In this document: positions 16,642 to 22,777 of the stretch, one piece after another
Layout: every line of letters begins with the position of its first letter
Numbering within the stretch: the first letter of the stretch is position 1
IMG/VR virus record: IMGVR_UViG_3300008012_000148
Coordinates: 1 to 26,697 of that record
DNA from: a virus
Length of the DNA: 26,697 nt
Strand: one strand, 5' to 3'
Translations under genes and position numbers: made by a program
The notes under the pieces: model-generated
What the model was told of the DNA's origin: nothing
Seen by the model: only the letters and a program-made list of their open reading frames with translations
The model's database searches: none

Positions 16642-16821
16642 ATGAATATTGAATCAGCAAAATACACTAAAGACCCCATCACAGATAAAAACTGTGCAGT
16701 TACTGTTGTTGTTGATGGTAAGCCTTGGTCTGTAAGTATAGGGGCAGTAGGTAATGTTCACTGGGATGCTCTACAAGAATGGGCAAAAGAAGACGGCAAC
16801 GAGATAGCCGCTGCTGACTGA
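16642..16821 (+). CDS. Small phage protein following the fibre genes
   Basis: This 59-aa protein begins MNIESAKYTKDPITDKNCAV and continues with VTVVVDGKPWSVSIG and a short helix with LQEWAKEDGNEI. I recognise the type from very small proteins that sit beside fibre genes in many phages, with a small beta-hairpin then a helix. The function is unknown to me. The start is 2 nt after the fibre stop, and its stop shares one base with the next ATG (TGATG). A translation of 60 codons without a stop, in strict overlap with both neighbours, supports it as a real gene. Confidence 0.7.
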   Translation: MNIESAKYTKDPITDKNCAVTVVVDGKPWSVSIGAVGNVHWDALQEWAKEDGNEIAAAD

Positions 16822-16991
16822 TGACAAAACCAACCTTAAATAACTTATCGCAAAGATTAACCGTAGTTGAAACCCAGCTTCAAGAACGCTGGACGGAAAC
16901 TATACTTCGTATCAAACGGCTAGAAGGTATATTGATTGGCTCTGCTGGGGCTACAATCGTTTTGCTTTTGACTATGCTGTACAAATCCTAG
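16821..16991 (+). CDS. Small membrane protein, one C-terminal transmembrane helix
   Basis: This 56-aa protein has an N-terminal amphipathic/coiled-coil part (LSQRLTVVETQLQERWTETI) and a single hydrophobic helix near the end (GILIGSAGATIVLLLTMLY). It opens the run of membrane proteins before the endolysin. The layout, with a cytoplasmic helix followed by one C-terminal anchor, matches small hypothetical or holin-accessory proteins (antiholin or pinholin-like). No specific family motif is visible. The start overlaps the previous stop by one base. Confidence 0.65.
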   Translation: MTKPTLNNLSQRLTVVETQLQERWTETILRIKRLEGILIGSAGATIVLLLTMLYKS

Positions 16992-17000
16992 AGGTAACCT

Positions 17001-17180
17001 ATGCCACATATATATGATTTAAACCCCCATCTGCGCCCGGACGCTGCGCCTAAACCTAAGAGGGCCAGAAATGAAAACGGTACGCTTAAAGCGGATGACC
17101 CTAGTACGCCTGACGTAAACGAGGCTTGGCAAGTACAACTTCCAAAGAAAAAAGCCGGGCGTCCTAAAAAGAAAAGCTGA
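17001..17180 (+). CDS. Small basic protein with a C-terminal AT-hook-like motif
   Basis: This 59-aa, proline- and lysine-rich protein is probably disordered, beginning MPHIYDLNPHLRPDAAPKPK and ending KKKAGRPKKKS. The Gly-Arg-Pro core flanked by lysines is the AT-hook consensus, a peptide that binds the minor groove of AT-rich DNA. A start preceded by GAGGTAACCT and a one-base stop/start overlap with the next gene support translation. It could bind phage or host DNA late in infection, or be packed with DNA. It is also short enough that the AT-hook resemblance may be fortuitous. Confidence 0.65.
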   Translation: MPHIYDLNPHLRPDAAPKPKRARNENGTLKADDPSTPDVNEAWQVQLPKKKAGRPKKKS

Positions 17181-17470
17181 TGGAGAACTTCAAGCTCCCT
17201 TTAGTTTTAGTGATTGCTTTGGGCGCACAGCTTGCCGGGGCAGTATTTTGGGGGGCTAATGTTCTGCGAGATATTAACGACAATACCTCTAGGACTGATG
17301 AGCTTATCGAAATTCTTATTGATACTGAGGAATCTTTAGAGGAAGTCGATGAAGAGATTTGGTCAGAGTTTGATGTGGTTCCACGTTTAATGACTGACTT
17401 GATACGCTTACAAGCTCGCGTAGCAATACTAGAAAAGACCGTAGAGTTTAGCCGCCGTGATGGGATGTAG
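17180..17470 (+). CDS. Membrane protein with N-terminal anchor and coiled coil
   Basis: This 96-aa protein has one N-terminal hydrophobic helix (LPLVLVIALGAQLAGAVFW, residues about 6-24). After it comes a charged, acidic helical part (ELIEILIDTEESLEEVDEEI) and a second helix with LIRLQARVAILEKTVEFSRR. The layout, with a membrane anchor followed by a coiled coil on the other side, is that of inner-membrane spanin subunits and of some holin partners. No lipoprotein partner (lipobox) gene is apparent next to it. The spanin assignment is therefore tentative, and a structural or unknown membrane role is possible. Confidence 0.65.
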   Translation: MENFKLPLVLVIALGAQLAGAVFWGANVLRDINDNTSRTDELIEILIDTEESLEEVDEEIWSEFDVVPRLMTDLIRLQARVAILEKTVEFSRRDGM

Positions 17471-17472
17471 TC

Positions 17473-17928
17473 ATGGACCCGCTGACAATTCTTGCTGGTA
17501 TCAAAACAGGATTGGCTGCTGGTAAGACTGTAGCTGGCCTAAGTAAACAGATTGGGCAATTCTTTGATGCAACCGACCAAGCCAAGAAAGCATATAGTAA
17601 GAAACGTGGGTCTAGCTCTAGTGTTGGGGCAGAGAGTTTATCAAGGTGGGCAGATTTACAACAGAAAGCAGCCGCTGAAGAAGAGCTTCGTGAGTGGATT
17701 GTGAACACAAAAGGATTATCCCAATGGAACGAGCTTTTAAAAATACGCAAGGAAGTTTTGCAAGAGAAGCGTGACACAGAAGCGAGGTTGAAGCGTGAGG
17801 CTATAGAGCGTCAAGAGTTAGCCATTACCCTAGCCGGGATTTTCTTCTTACTCACTGCCAGTGCCATTGGAGCTATAGCATATCTCCACCACATGAAGTG
17901 GGTAAATTTTTGGGATTGGCTCCCATGA
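17473..17928 (+). CDS. Helical protein with C-terminal transmembrane segment, common in marine podoviruses
   Basis: This 151-aa protein begins MDPLTILAGIKTGLAAGKTV, followed by LSKQIGQFFDATDQAKKAY and a long charged coiled coil (about residues 55-115). It ends in one membrane helix (LAGIFFLLTASAIGAIAYL) and a short aromatic tail. I recognise the overall pattern from unnamed proteins encoded between fibres and lysozyme in marine phages; no function is established that I know of. Co-location with holin-like genes suggests a role at the membrane in lysis or in virion assembly. The stop overlaps the following gene. Confidence 0.65.
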   Translation: MDPLTILAGIKTGLAAGKTVAGLSKQIGQFFDATDQAKKAYSKKRGSSSSVGAESLSRWADLQQKAAAEEELREWIVNTKGLSQWNELLKIRKEVLQEKRDTEARLKREAIERQELAITLAGIFFLLTASAIGAIAYLHHMKWVNFWDWLP

Positions 17929-18098
17929 TGTACGCTCTCGTTTGGTTTCATTTTATCCGACATGACCATCTCCAATATTATCTTTTGGATAGCTACCCTA
18001 GTGAACAGCTTTGCCAAACAGAACGAGACAAAGCCGGGGTGTTGGTTACCAGTAACGATATGATTTTAGAGTGTGTTCTTTTGGATGAAGCTAGTTGA
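17925..18098 (+). CDS. Small unnamed phage protein (57 aa)
   Basis: The protein is MMYALVWFHFIRHDHLQYY followed by LDSYPSEQLCQTERDKAGV and a C-terminal ILECVLLDE strand. The two consecutive ATGs at 17925 and 17928 overlap the stop of the preceding gene. A longer version starting at 17898 would need more overlap and is less likely. The pattern (hydrophobic beginning, two conserved Cys, a strand at the end) recurs in small secreted-looking proteins near lysis genes of marine phages. The N-terminus is hydrophobic but too short for a clear signal peptide. Function unknown. Confidence 0.6.
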   Translation: MMYALVWFHFIRHDHLQYYLLDSYPSEQLCQTERDKAGVLVTSNDMILECVLLDEAS

Positions 18099-18207
18099 GG
18101 TGAAGTTGGGTAGATGGGTGATTTACGAAAACGGAAAGGTGGTTCTTCAAACAAAGGACAAGCTTGTAGCAATGAGGATTATGCAAAATGGCTCACGTAA
18201 TAATTGA
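18085..18207 (+). CDS. Possible 40-aa protein in the lysis region
   Basis: The frame beginning ATGAAGCTAGTTGAG encodes MKLVEVKLGRWVIYENGKVV and 20 further residues ending MRIMQNGSRNN. It starts 14 nt inside the previous gene and ends 20 nt inside the next. The intervening bases 18099-18187 would otherwise be non-coding, which is unusual in this compact genome. The sequence reads like a small beta-hairpin plus helix. There is no good ribosome binding site, so translation would rely on coupling. I do not recognise a family. Confidence 0.45.
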   Translation: MKLVEVKLGRWVIYENGKVVLQTKDKLVAMRIMQNGSRNN

Positions 18208-18388
18208 TGATTGGAAAATAGTACCCCGGCTAATGATGCTGGCGGTGACTGTCTTAACCTATCAGTCAGTGCATTGGTATATGGGGCTGGAAGAACCGAC
18301 TAACGGACAAGCTGGTTTAGTCTCTGTGTGCATGGGTGCGCTCACTGGTTGCTTTGGAATTTGGATGAACAAGGAGGCTACTAAATGA
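18188..18388 (+). CDS. Small two-helix membrane protein, holin candidate
   Basis: This 66-aa protein has two hydrophobic segments separated by a short polar turn. The first is LMMLAVTVLTYQSVHWYMGL (residues about 15-34); the second is LVSVCMGALTGCFGIWM, with Met or Lys at its end. The layout and size resemble class II holins, which make the cytoplasmic membrane permeable to endolysin. I recognise the beginning AHVIIDDWKIVPRLMM from holin-type proteins of podoviruses of marine hosts. It lies two genes before the endolysin and is coupled by ATGA to the next membrane protein. Confidence 0.7.
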   Translation: MAHVIIDDWKIVPRLMMLAVTVLTYQSVHWYMGLEEPTNGQAGLVSVCMGALTGCFGIWMNKEATK

Positions 18389-18726
18389 TTGGGATTGTAA
18401 ACAGCTTAAGCGGCCTAGCCAAAAGTTATATTGATGCAAAGACAGCAGTTAAAATTACAGAGGCAGAGATTAAAAAGAAACAGCTTACCGGGGAAATTGA
18501 TTGGGAACAATCTGCGATTGAGGCGAGCAAAGATAGTTGGAAGGATGAGCTTTGGACACTTGTGTTTGTTGTTATCCTTGTTGCTAATTTTATTCCTTCT
18601 CTACAAGAAACTATGGCACGAGGATTTGCCAACCTTGAGACTACCCCCCTCTGGGTTCAATGGGGGATGTATGCGTCCATTGCCGCCTCGTTTGGAATAA
18701 GAACTATGAAAGGCTTTGGAAAATGA
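18385..18726 (+). CDS. Holin-like membrane protein
   Basis: This 113-aa protein has an amphipathic N-terminal helix (VNSLSGLAKSYIDAKTAVKI) and a DWEQSAIEASKDSWKDELW segment typical of a phage holin-like family. Two hydrophobic helices follow (LVFVVILVANFIPSL, then VQWGMYASIAASFGI), and it ends with a basic tail. It resembles 3TM/HP1-type phage holin-like proteins that directly precede the endolysin. The stop overlaps the endolysin ATG by four bases, so the two are co-translated. With the preceding gene this gives two holin candidates, probably a holin and an antiholin or partner. Confidence 0.7.
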   Translation: MIGIVNSLSGLAKSYIDAKTAVKITEAEIKKKQLTGEIDWEQSAIEASKDSWKDELWTLVFVVILVANFIPSLQETMARGFANLETTPLWVQWGMYASIAASFGIRTMKGFGK

Positions 18727-19238
18727 AACAGAACTTTGAGCAATCATTAAAGATGTTGTTACACCACGAAGGTGGATACGTCTGGCATCCTGAAGACCCC
18801 GGCGGTGAAACAAACCTTGGTGTAACCCGTGCAGTATACGAGCAATGGGTTAATCGTCAGGTCATGGATGGTGAGATGAAAGGCTTAACTGTATCTAGCG
18901 TAGCTCCCATCTACAAAACAAATTATTGGGATAGAATACGAGCCGATGAATTACCTTCGGGGCTTGACTTCGCAGCGTTCGATTGGGCGGTAAACTCTGG
19001 TACAGGTAGGCCAGCCAAGGTCATTCAGAAGTACATTTCAGCAAAACAAGATGGAGCCATAGGACCGAAAACCCTTGCACTTGTGGCAGAGAATGACCCG
19101 GCAAAAATGATTCAATACTTATACGAGCAACGTCAGAAATTTTACGAACGGCTAAAGACGTTTGAAACATTTGGTAAGGGTTGGACTAGGCGTAACCAAG
19201 AAACATTAAAAGCTGCTATGGAGATGACTAATGGCTAA
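18723..19238 (+). CDS. Endolysin, glycoside hydrolase family 108 (N-acetylmuramidase)
   Basis: This 171-aa peptidoglycan hydrolase releases progeny at the end of infection. The N-terminal GH108 signature is HHEGGYVWHPEDPGGETNLG, with the catalytic Glu at residue 16. The C-terminal half carries a peptidoglycan-binding-type region (FAAFDWAVNSGTGRPAKVIQ, then DGAIGPKTLALV). Family members are about 160-190 aa, so this one is complete. The ATG at 18723 overlaps the holin-like stop (ATGA). A longer reading frame starting at 18660 has no site and runs through the holin gene. No signal peptide or signal anchor is present, so export would depend on the holin. Confidence 0.92.
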   Translation: MKQNFEQSLKMLLHHEGGYVWHPEDPGGETNLGVTRAVYEQWVNRQVMDGEMKGLTVSSVAPIYKTNYWDRIRADELPSGLDFAAFDWAVNSGTGRPAKVIQKYISAKQDGAIGPKTLALVAENDPAKMIQYLYEQRQKFYERLKTFETFGKGWTRRNQETLKAAMEMTNG

Positions 19239-19407
19239 GAAAAAAGGTTTGTGGGATAACATCCACGCTAAAAGAAAAAGAATTAAGGATGGTAGTGGCG
19301 AGAAGATGCGTAAGCCGGGAAGTCCGGGCGCACCTACTAATCAGGCCATAAAGCAAAGTCAAGCGAAGCCTAGGCGACGCTCGACAATGGCAAACATGAG
19401 TGCTTAA
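19231..19407 (+). CDS. Small basic phage protein of a widespread family
   Basis: This 58-aa protein starts KKKGLWDNIHAKRKRI and contains GSGEKMRKPGSPGAPTNQAI. I recognise this combination from short, very basic proteins encoded in many phages and environmental viruses, with no proven role. It may be a DNA- or RNA-associated protein or a head constituent. It overlaps the endolysin by eight bases. Its TAA at 19405-19407 overlaps the stop of the convergent LexA-like gene on the minus strand (shared TTAA), leaving no terminator between the two transcription units. Confidence 0.75.
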   Translation: MAKKKGLWDNIHAKRKRIKDGSGEKMRKPGSPGAPTNQAIKQSQAKPRRRSTMANMSA

Positions 19408-19640
19408 ATAATACGAATACCTCTGGGGGTGTATGGCATTACTTCTATCCACCCTCTTTTCTGTAGGCTTTTAAGTAAGTTGTGAACATTACTTTCCACT
19501 CGCTTGTTAAGAATAACCTGACCGTCAATCTTACCTTGTGCTATTTCCCGGGTAGAGGGAAACACTCCGTAAGTTTTGTGGTACATTCGTAGAAACTCAA
19601 ATACCTGTTTCTGTTTTGCAGTTAAACCTATCTTATCCAT
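19404..19640 (-). CDS. LexA-like winged-helix DNA-binding protein lacking the protease domain
   Basis: This 78-aa protein equals the N-terminal DNA-binding domain of LexA: LTAKQKQVFEFLRMYHKTYG, PSTREIAQGK (recognition-helix region) and VHNLLKSLQKRGWIEVMP with the wing PRGIRI. LexA proper is about 200 aa with a Ser/Lys self-cleaving domain that is absent here, so this may be a regulator that is not SOS-cleaved. It could compete for LexA-type operators. The ATG at 19640 has GAGGAAAA before it; an upstream start would overlap the RecT gene more. It is the last gene of the leftward operon. Confidence 0.8.
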   Translation of the reverse strand: MDKIGLTAKQKQVFEFLRMYHKTYGVFPSTREIAQGKIDGQVILNKRVESNVHNLLKSLQKRGWIEVMPYTPRGIRII

Positions 19641-20601
19641 TTTCTTTTTCCTCAATACCTAGGCTTGCGTTGTAAGCAATGCGTTTTTCTTTTAATTCTT
19701 TTACCAAGTCTTCAGGTAATGTTTCGAAAGTGTTAGCGTTCTCTTGTTCTAACTCTTTCATTTTGGTACGACGAACCGCCGGGGAAATACTTGAGGCCCG
19801 ACGAACTGCCAGCAGCAAGTCGCTATAAGCATCCCTATAATTTAGTGGGTCTTGATAAGTTGTTGGTTTTTTATTTGGAACACAAAGCTCAAAGCTTTCT
19901 GCTATAACAGTTTCCGTTTTCCCCGGCACGACATTTTCTAAATACTTGTCAAAGACTGATACAGGTGGCTCCTGTTCTTTTTCTGGAATAACTTCAGCTT
20001 CCTCAACCTTTGGGGCGGTCAATGTTTCTATAGTAGGTGGGGCCACAGCTTCTTGCCGGGGTGTTACATCCTTTGGCTCATCGTAGTCTTGTGCCTCTTC
20101 AGCAGAAATAAGCCCGTGTATGACGTCAGGGAAAGCGTCACGAATAGCGTTACCCCTCGCCCGGTGCTGTAACATTCTCTGCGGGTAAGCTTTCCATGTA
20201 GGTCTATTTGATAGCCCGGCTTGCTGTGCTTGTTTCATTGAGAAGGTTCTCTTAACTTCCTCTATGCTACCGTCAGAGTGCTTACGCTTGATAATGCACA
20301 CAGCAAGACCATCCTTTTGCTCTTCATGTACACCCAGACAACGACTGTCGGCACGTACCATAGCCAGTAAAGCATCACCGTACATTGAGGGCTTACCATT
20401 TATTACGGCGATTGACTGAAGCGCCTGAAGCGGTGCAAGGCCACATTCCAAACCCCACTGGATTGCAACAAAACAATTAGCGGGTTTGCCCTGATAGTCT
20501 TTTGGAACTAAAATTGACTTGCTCAGTTTTTCTGCAAACAATTCCATTTCATTTATTGTTGTCGGCACTAGGCTTTGCCGGGTGGTTACAATACTATTCA
20601 T
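19633..20601 (-). CDS. RecT-family single-strand annealing protein
   Basis: This 322-aa protein matches the RecT-type recombinases. The N-terminal part has FAEKLSKSILVPKDYQGKP and the hallmark APLQALQSIAVINGKPSMYG (residues about 56-75), then DALLAMVRAD. Further family blocks are FSMKQAQQAGLSNRPTWKAY and RMLQHRARGNAIRDAFPDVI. Residues about 175-240 are an acidic, proline-rich linker followed by a helical tail. It anneals complementary single strands and works with the neighbouring exonuclease during phage recombination or replication of ends. I chose the ATG at 20601, with AAAGGAA about 8 nt upstream. A GTG just before it is in frame. The start overlaps the exonuclease stop. Confidence 0.9.
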   Translation of the reverse strand: MNSIVTTRQSLVPTTINEMELFAEKLSKSILVPKDYQGKPANCFVAIQWGLECGLAPLQALQSIAVINGKPSMYGDALLAMVRADSRCLGVHEEQKDGLAVCIIKRKHSDGSIEEVKRTFSMKQAQQAGLSNRPTWKAYPQRMLQHRARGNAIRDAFPDVIHGLISAEEAQDYDEPKDVTPRQEAVAPPTIETLTAPKVEEAEVIPEKEQEPPVSVFDKYLENVVPGKTETVIAESFELCVPNKKPTTYQDPLNYRDAYSDLLLAVRRASSISPAVRRTKMKELEQENANTFETLPEDLVKELKEKRIAYNASLGIEEKENG

Positions 20602-21520
20602 CACTTGTTTCCTTTACCGTAAATGACACAGCCTCATAAAATTCACCCGTGCCAATAGATTGTTTTTTTTCTTTTGTCTGTGATGCGGCTTTAATCTGAT
20701 AACCGGGAATACTAGCGTACTCGACGCCGAGGCTATCTAGTGCAAGCGTGATGGCAAACTTAACTTCTTCTTTAGTTTTTTTCCATTTACGCTCTTCACC
20801 AGAAGCAAGATTATAATCAGCACATAACTGTTGTAAGTCTTGATTACTTTCTTTTAGCACTTCAGTCACATCCACATACTCAGGCTTTGCGTCTTCAGCT
20901 ACGGGTGGATATTCACCACCCTGTTCAACCAATTCCCAGAACTCAGCGTAAGCATCTACCATTACGTTAACCAGTTTCGCATCCCATAGCACTGGATACA
21001 AGTGCAGACGTCCCTTCTGGCTCATGCACGCTATGACCGCCCAAGAAAGTTCAGCACAAAACATTTGATGCATCACTTGAATGACCCACTCAGGTTTTGG
21101 TTTGTCGTGATGATAAAAGTCCGTTTTAATTTCCACGATACCTTGACCATGAAAAGTTACATTGTCACCGTCAGGCTTTTGCAAGGTCAACGGTTCAGTA
21201 AGCTCTATGATCCTATCAATGCTTGACGCAACACCTAGACCTTCCCGGCGATAGGCTTCAGTCGGTTCAAACATTATAGCATCACCGCCTGACAAGCGTT
21301 CTATCTCTTCGTTAGCCCACGAAGCAACACCAGCCTCAAGGTGAGTACCGCGACGCAAAGCACGTTCATTACGCACATCGTCGATAGACTCCACCCCTGC
21401 CCGTGCAAGCTTGTGTTTCTCTAAAACCTCATGCCTACTTTGAAAAGCGGTCTTATGTAATACAATAGCTCCCGCTTCGCTGCTACCTATTTCGTAGCCA
21501 GTTTTTGTAAATTTTGGCAT
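20594..21520 (-). CDS. YqaJ-type viral recombinase exonuclease (lambda Exo-like)
   Basis: This 308-aa protein is a PD-(D/E)XK nuclease of the YqaJ/lambda Exo type. It degrades one strand from double-strand ends to give the ssDNA used by RecT. The motifs are in order: GSSEAGAIV near the N-terminus, RRGTHLEAGVA (Glu62), SSIDRII (Asp102), IVEIKT (Glu130, Lys132), and WVIQVMHQM (Gln148, Q-x-x-x-Q type). The C-terminal third is helical and charged. It is adjacent and translationally coupled to the RecT gene, the usual two-gene recombination module. The start is ATG at 21520, three bases after the preceding gene's stop on the minus strand. Confidence 0.9.
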   Translation of the reverse strand: MPKFTKTGYEIGSSEAGAIVLHKTAFQSRHEVLEKHKLARAGVESIDDVRNERALRRGTHLEAGVASWANEEIERLSGGDAIMFEPTEAYRREGLGVASSIDRIIELTEPLTLQKPDGDNVTFHGQGIVEIKTDFYHHDKPKPEWVIQVMHQMFCAELSWAVIACMSQKGRLHLYPVLWDAKLVNVMVDAYAEFWELVEQGGEYPPVAEDAKPEYVDVTEVLKESNQDLQQLCADYNLASGEERKWKKTKEEVKFAITLALDSLGVEYASIPGYQIKAASQTKEKKQSIGTGEFYEAVSFTVKETSDE

Positions 21521-21523
21521 TGA

Positions 21524-21751
21524 TTAGTACCCTTGCGCCGAGGCACAAGCGTCATCAATTGCACACCCAATATAGAACAGACAGTACAGTGAGAACAGAA
21601 ACAACAGAAAGAACAGTGTGGCCAGTGTTTCCTGCAAGAACAGCCTACCCTGACTATTCTCTAAAACAGTTACAACAGAACACACTAAGATAATATATAT
21701 TATGCGAATCCCTTTTACAGGAAGCGCGATAAGTTTTTGTAATAAAAGCAT
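21524..21751 (-). CDS. Small membrane protein with two hydrophobic segments
   Basis: This 75-aa protein has two hydrophobic stretches. One is IRIIYIILVCSVVTVL (about residues 15-30); the other is a very Leu/Phe-rich one (ATLFFLLFLFSLYCLFYIG, about 43-61). A short acidic C-terminus follows. The start ATG at 21751 is preceded by AAAAAGGGCTT; a TTG start 39 nt upstream is less likely. The Leu/Phe codons create a run of CTGTT(C/T) repeats in the DNA. It lies between an unknown gene and the exonuclease. Possible roles are superinfection exclusion or membrane regulation, but nothing specific is visible. Confidence 0.6.
   Translation of the reverse strand: MLLLQKLIALPVKGIRIIYIILVCSVVTVLENSQGRLFLQETLATLFFLLFLFSLYCLFYIGCAIDDACASAQGY
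21691..21708. repeat. 18-bp repeat, copy 1 (inside the membrane-protein gene)
   Basis: TAATATATATTATGCGAA occurs here and again, identical and in the same orientation, at 23708-23725. It contains the perfect 12-bp palindrome TAATATATATTA. Here it falls within codons for the first transmembrane helix of the 75-aa membrane protein. Confidence 0.6.
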
Positions 21752-21769
21752 AAGCCCTTTTTCCTCGTT

Positions 21770-21777
21770 TTGTGCAA
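21770..21777. promoter_or_regulatory. Third copy of the TTGTGCAA operator-like sequence
   Basis: TTGTGCAA lies in the 55-bp gap (21752-21806) upstream of the membrane-protein gene, 18 bases from its ATG. It matches the arms of the inverted repeat at 24196-24231. The same 8-mer also occurs in a few coding regions where it encodes Ala-Gln, so its regulatory meaning depends on the intergenic location. Confidence 0.3.
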
Positions 21778-21806
21778 ACCCTAGACGCAATTTTTAAAAG
21801 ACCAGA

Positions 21807-22223
21807 CTACCCCTTGGGGAATTGCCCACGCTCATAAATGCTAAGATTTTGCTCTTCGTTTAAATCGTCACGCGCAAGTAATTCAGCGTGTCCGGTTCGG
21901 TCAGTCCAACCTTGATCAGTATATTCTCCAAGTTCCGCACCGCGAGAACGCGGGTCTTGTGGCCCCATTATGGCAAACCTTCCGTTAGCTACGGTAATGG
22001 CAGTCTGTGCATACATACACTTATCAGCGTGGCGAGATGAGTTTCCTTTGCGGATCTCTTCTAAGCTTGCTAATAGTTCTTGAAACACAACTATGGATTT
22101 ATTTAAGTGGTCTATGTGCCACATGGGGACATCGAGCCTACGCTTAAAGCGCATACGCCCAGCTTTCATGTGGTCTATTACAGCATTAGACTTTCTACGT
22201 TTATTACGGGTTTGTTTGGTCAT
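21807..22223 (-). CDS. Unknown basic protein, first gene of the recombination operon
   Basis: This 138-aa protein has a strongly basic start (MTKQTRNKRRKSNAVIDHMK), a helix with KSIVVFQELLASLEEIRKG, and a segment CMYAQTAITVANGRFAIMG followed by a polar C-terminus. I do not recognise a family. The ATG at 22223 has GAGAAG four bases before it. The ATG at 22235 lies almost at the predicted transcript start, so I chose the shorter form. It is the first gene read from the promoter-like element at 22236-22270 and precedes the membrane protein, exonuclease and RecT. It might be a regulator or a recombination accessory protein. Confidence 0.65.
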   Translation of the reverse strand: MTKQTRNKRRKSNAVIDHMKAGRMRFKRRLDVPMWHIDHLNKSIVVFQELLASLEEIRKGNSSRHADKCMYAQTAITVANGRFAIMGPQDPRSRGAELGEYTDQGWTDRTGHAELLARDDLNEEQNLSIYERGQFPKG

Positions 22224-22235
22224 TATACTTCTCAT

Positions 22236-22255
22236 GTTCCTATATTGTACCAGTT
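22236..22255 (-). promoter_or_regulatory. Promoter-like element of the leftward recombination operon
   Basis: On the minus strand this reads AACTGGTACAATATAGGAAC, 18 of 20 identical to the element before the capsid gene, with the same CAATATAGG core that resembles T7-type promoters. An alternative host-type reading is also possible: TTGATA (22270-22265), a 17-bp spacer and CAATAT (22247-22242). Either would start a transcript at about 22240-22235, just before the unknown basic protein gene. Confidence 0.5.
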
Positions 22256-22260
22256 TCTTT

Positions 22261-22315
22261 TTGATATCAATATCTGTTGACTATACACTCATGTGTCACC
22301 TTACCATACACTTAT
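22261..22315. promoter_or_regulatory. Palindrome and two direct repeats upstream of the leftward operon, operator candidates
   Basis: TTGATATCAA (22261-22270) is a perfect 10-bp palindrome that overlaps the possible -35 box. Beside it, ACTATACACTCAT (22280-22292) and ACCATACACTTAT (22303-22315) are the same 13-mer with two differences, 23 bp apart (about two helical turns). Such an arrangement suits binding of a regulator, for example the winged-helix protein whose gene ends at 22312. Confidence 0.35.
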
Positions 22316-22773
22316 TTGTAGCTATCCAAATGTTTCAAAACGCTGATACCATGCGTAATATGTAGCATATTTGAGGTATAATAAGCGCCGACGAGCCAAG
22401 CACAATAGTCTCCATAATGCTTTAATAATATGGCTGTCGCAGTAATTTTATTTTTATTTTCTTCTCTACAAACTTTAATCCAGCCAGCGTCTTCACATTC
22501 TTTTATGTATCCTAAAATTGTTTGGCGTTCTGCGACACCTAAAGTGACTAGTTCTGGTACAGTAATATGACAGTTATCTAGCGTTGCACGAATAATATTT
22601 AACAAAAATTTGCGTTTACTTGGTGTAGACAGCCCCCAATTTTTAATTTCTGTGTGTATATTGTCTGTCGGACGTTCACCGTTCATAATGCCAAGTTCAA
22701 TATCAATATTTTTTCTTACCCACATTGCTCTTAGGTCAGTTAATGCTGGGGCGTATTTTTTTTCTGATGTCAT
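22312..22773 (-). CDS. Winged-helix DNA-binding protein, probable regulator
   Basis: This 153-aa protein has a helical N-terminal part (YAPALTDLRAMWVRKNIDIE). A winged helix-turn-helix-like region follows: ITVPELVTLGVAERQTILGY, then IKECEDAGWIKVCREENKNK as second helix, strand and wing, ending in a helical C-terminus. The pattern resembles MarR-like and similar phage regulators, though I cannot name the family. The gene sits just after the serine recombinase. Its ribosome binding site (AAAGG) lies within the end of that gene, so the two are co-expressed. A role in controlling the recombination promoter downstream, or as a recombination directionality factor, is inference. Confidence 0.65.
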   Translation of the reverse strand: MTSEKKYAPALTDLRAMWVRKNIDIELGIMNGERPTDNIHTEIKNWGLSTPSKRKFLLNIIRATLDNCHITVPELVTLGVAERQTILGYIKECEDAGWIKVCREENKNKITATAILLKHYGDYCAWLVGAYYTSNMLHITHGISVLKHLDSYK

Positions 22774-22777
22774 TGTT

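Noticed and set aside
21570-21680. Cluster of GAACAG / ACAGAA repeats
   Set aside because: On the minus strand these are Leu/Phe codons (CTGTTC type) of a transmembrane segment, so the repeat reflects amino-acid bias. It is not an operator array or CRISPR.
22093-22365. 90-codon plus-strand frame opposite the unknown basic gene
   Set aside because: It crosses the promoter region and two minus-strand genes, has hydrophobic low-information sequence and no ribosome binding site.
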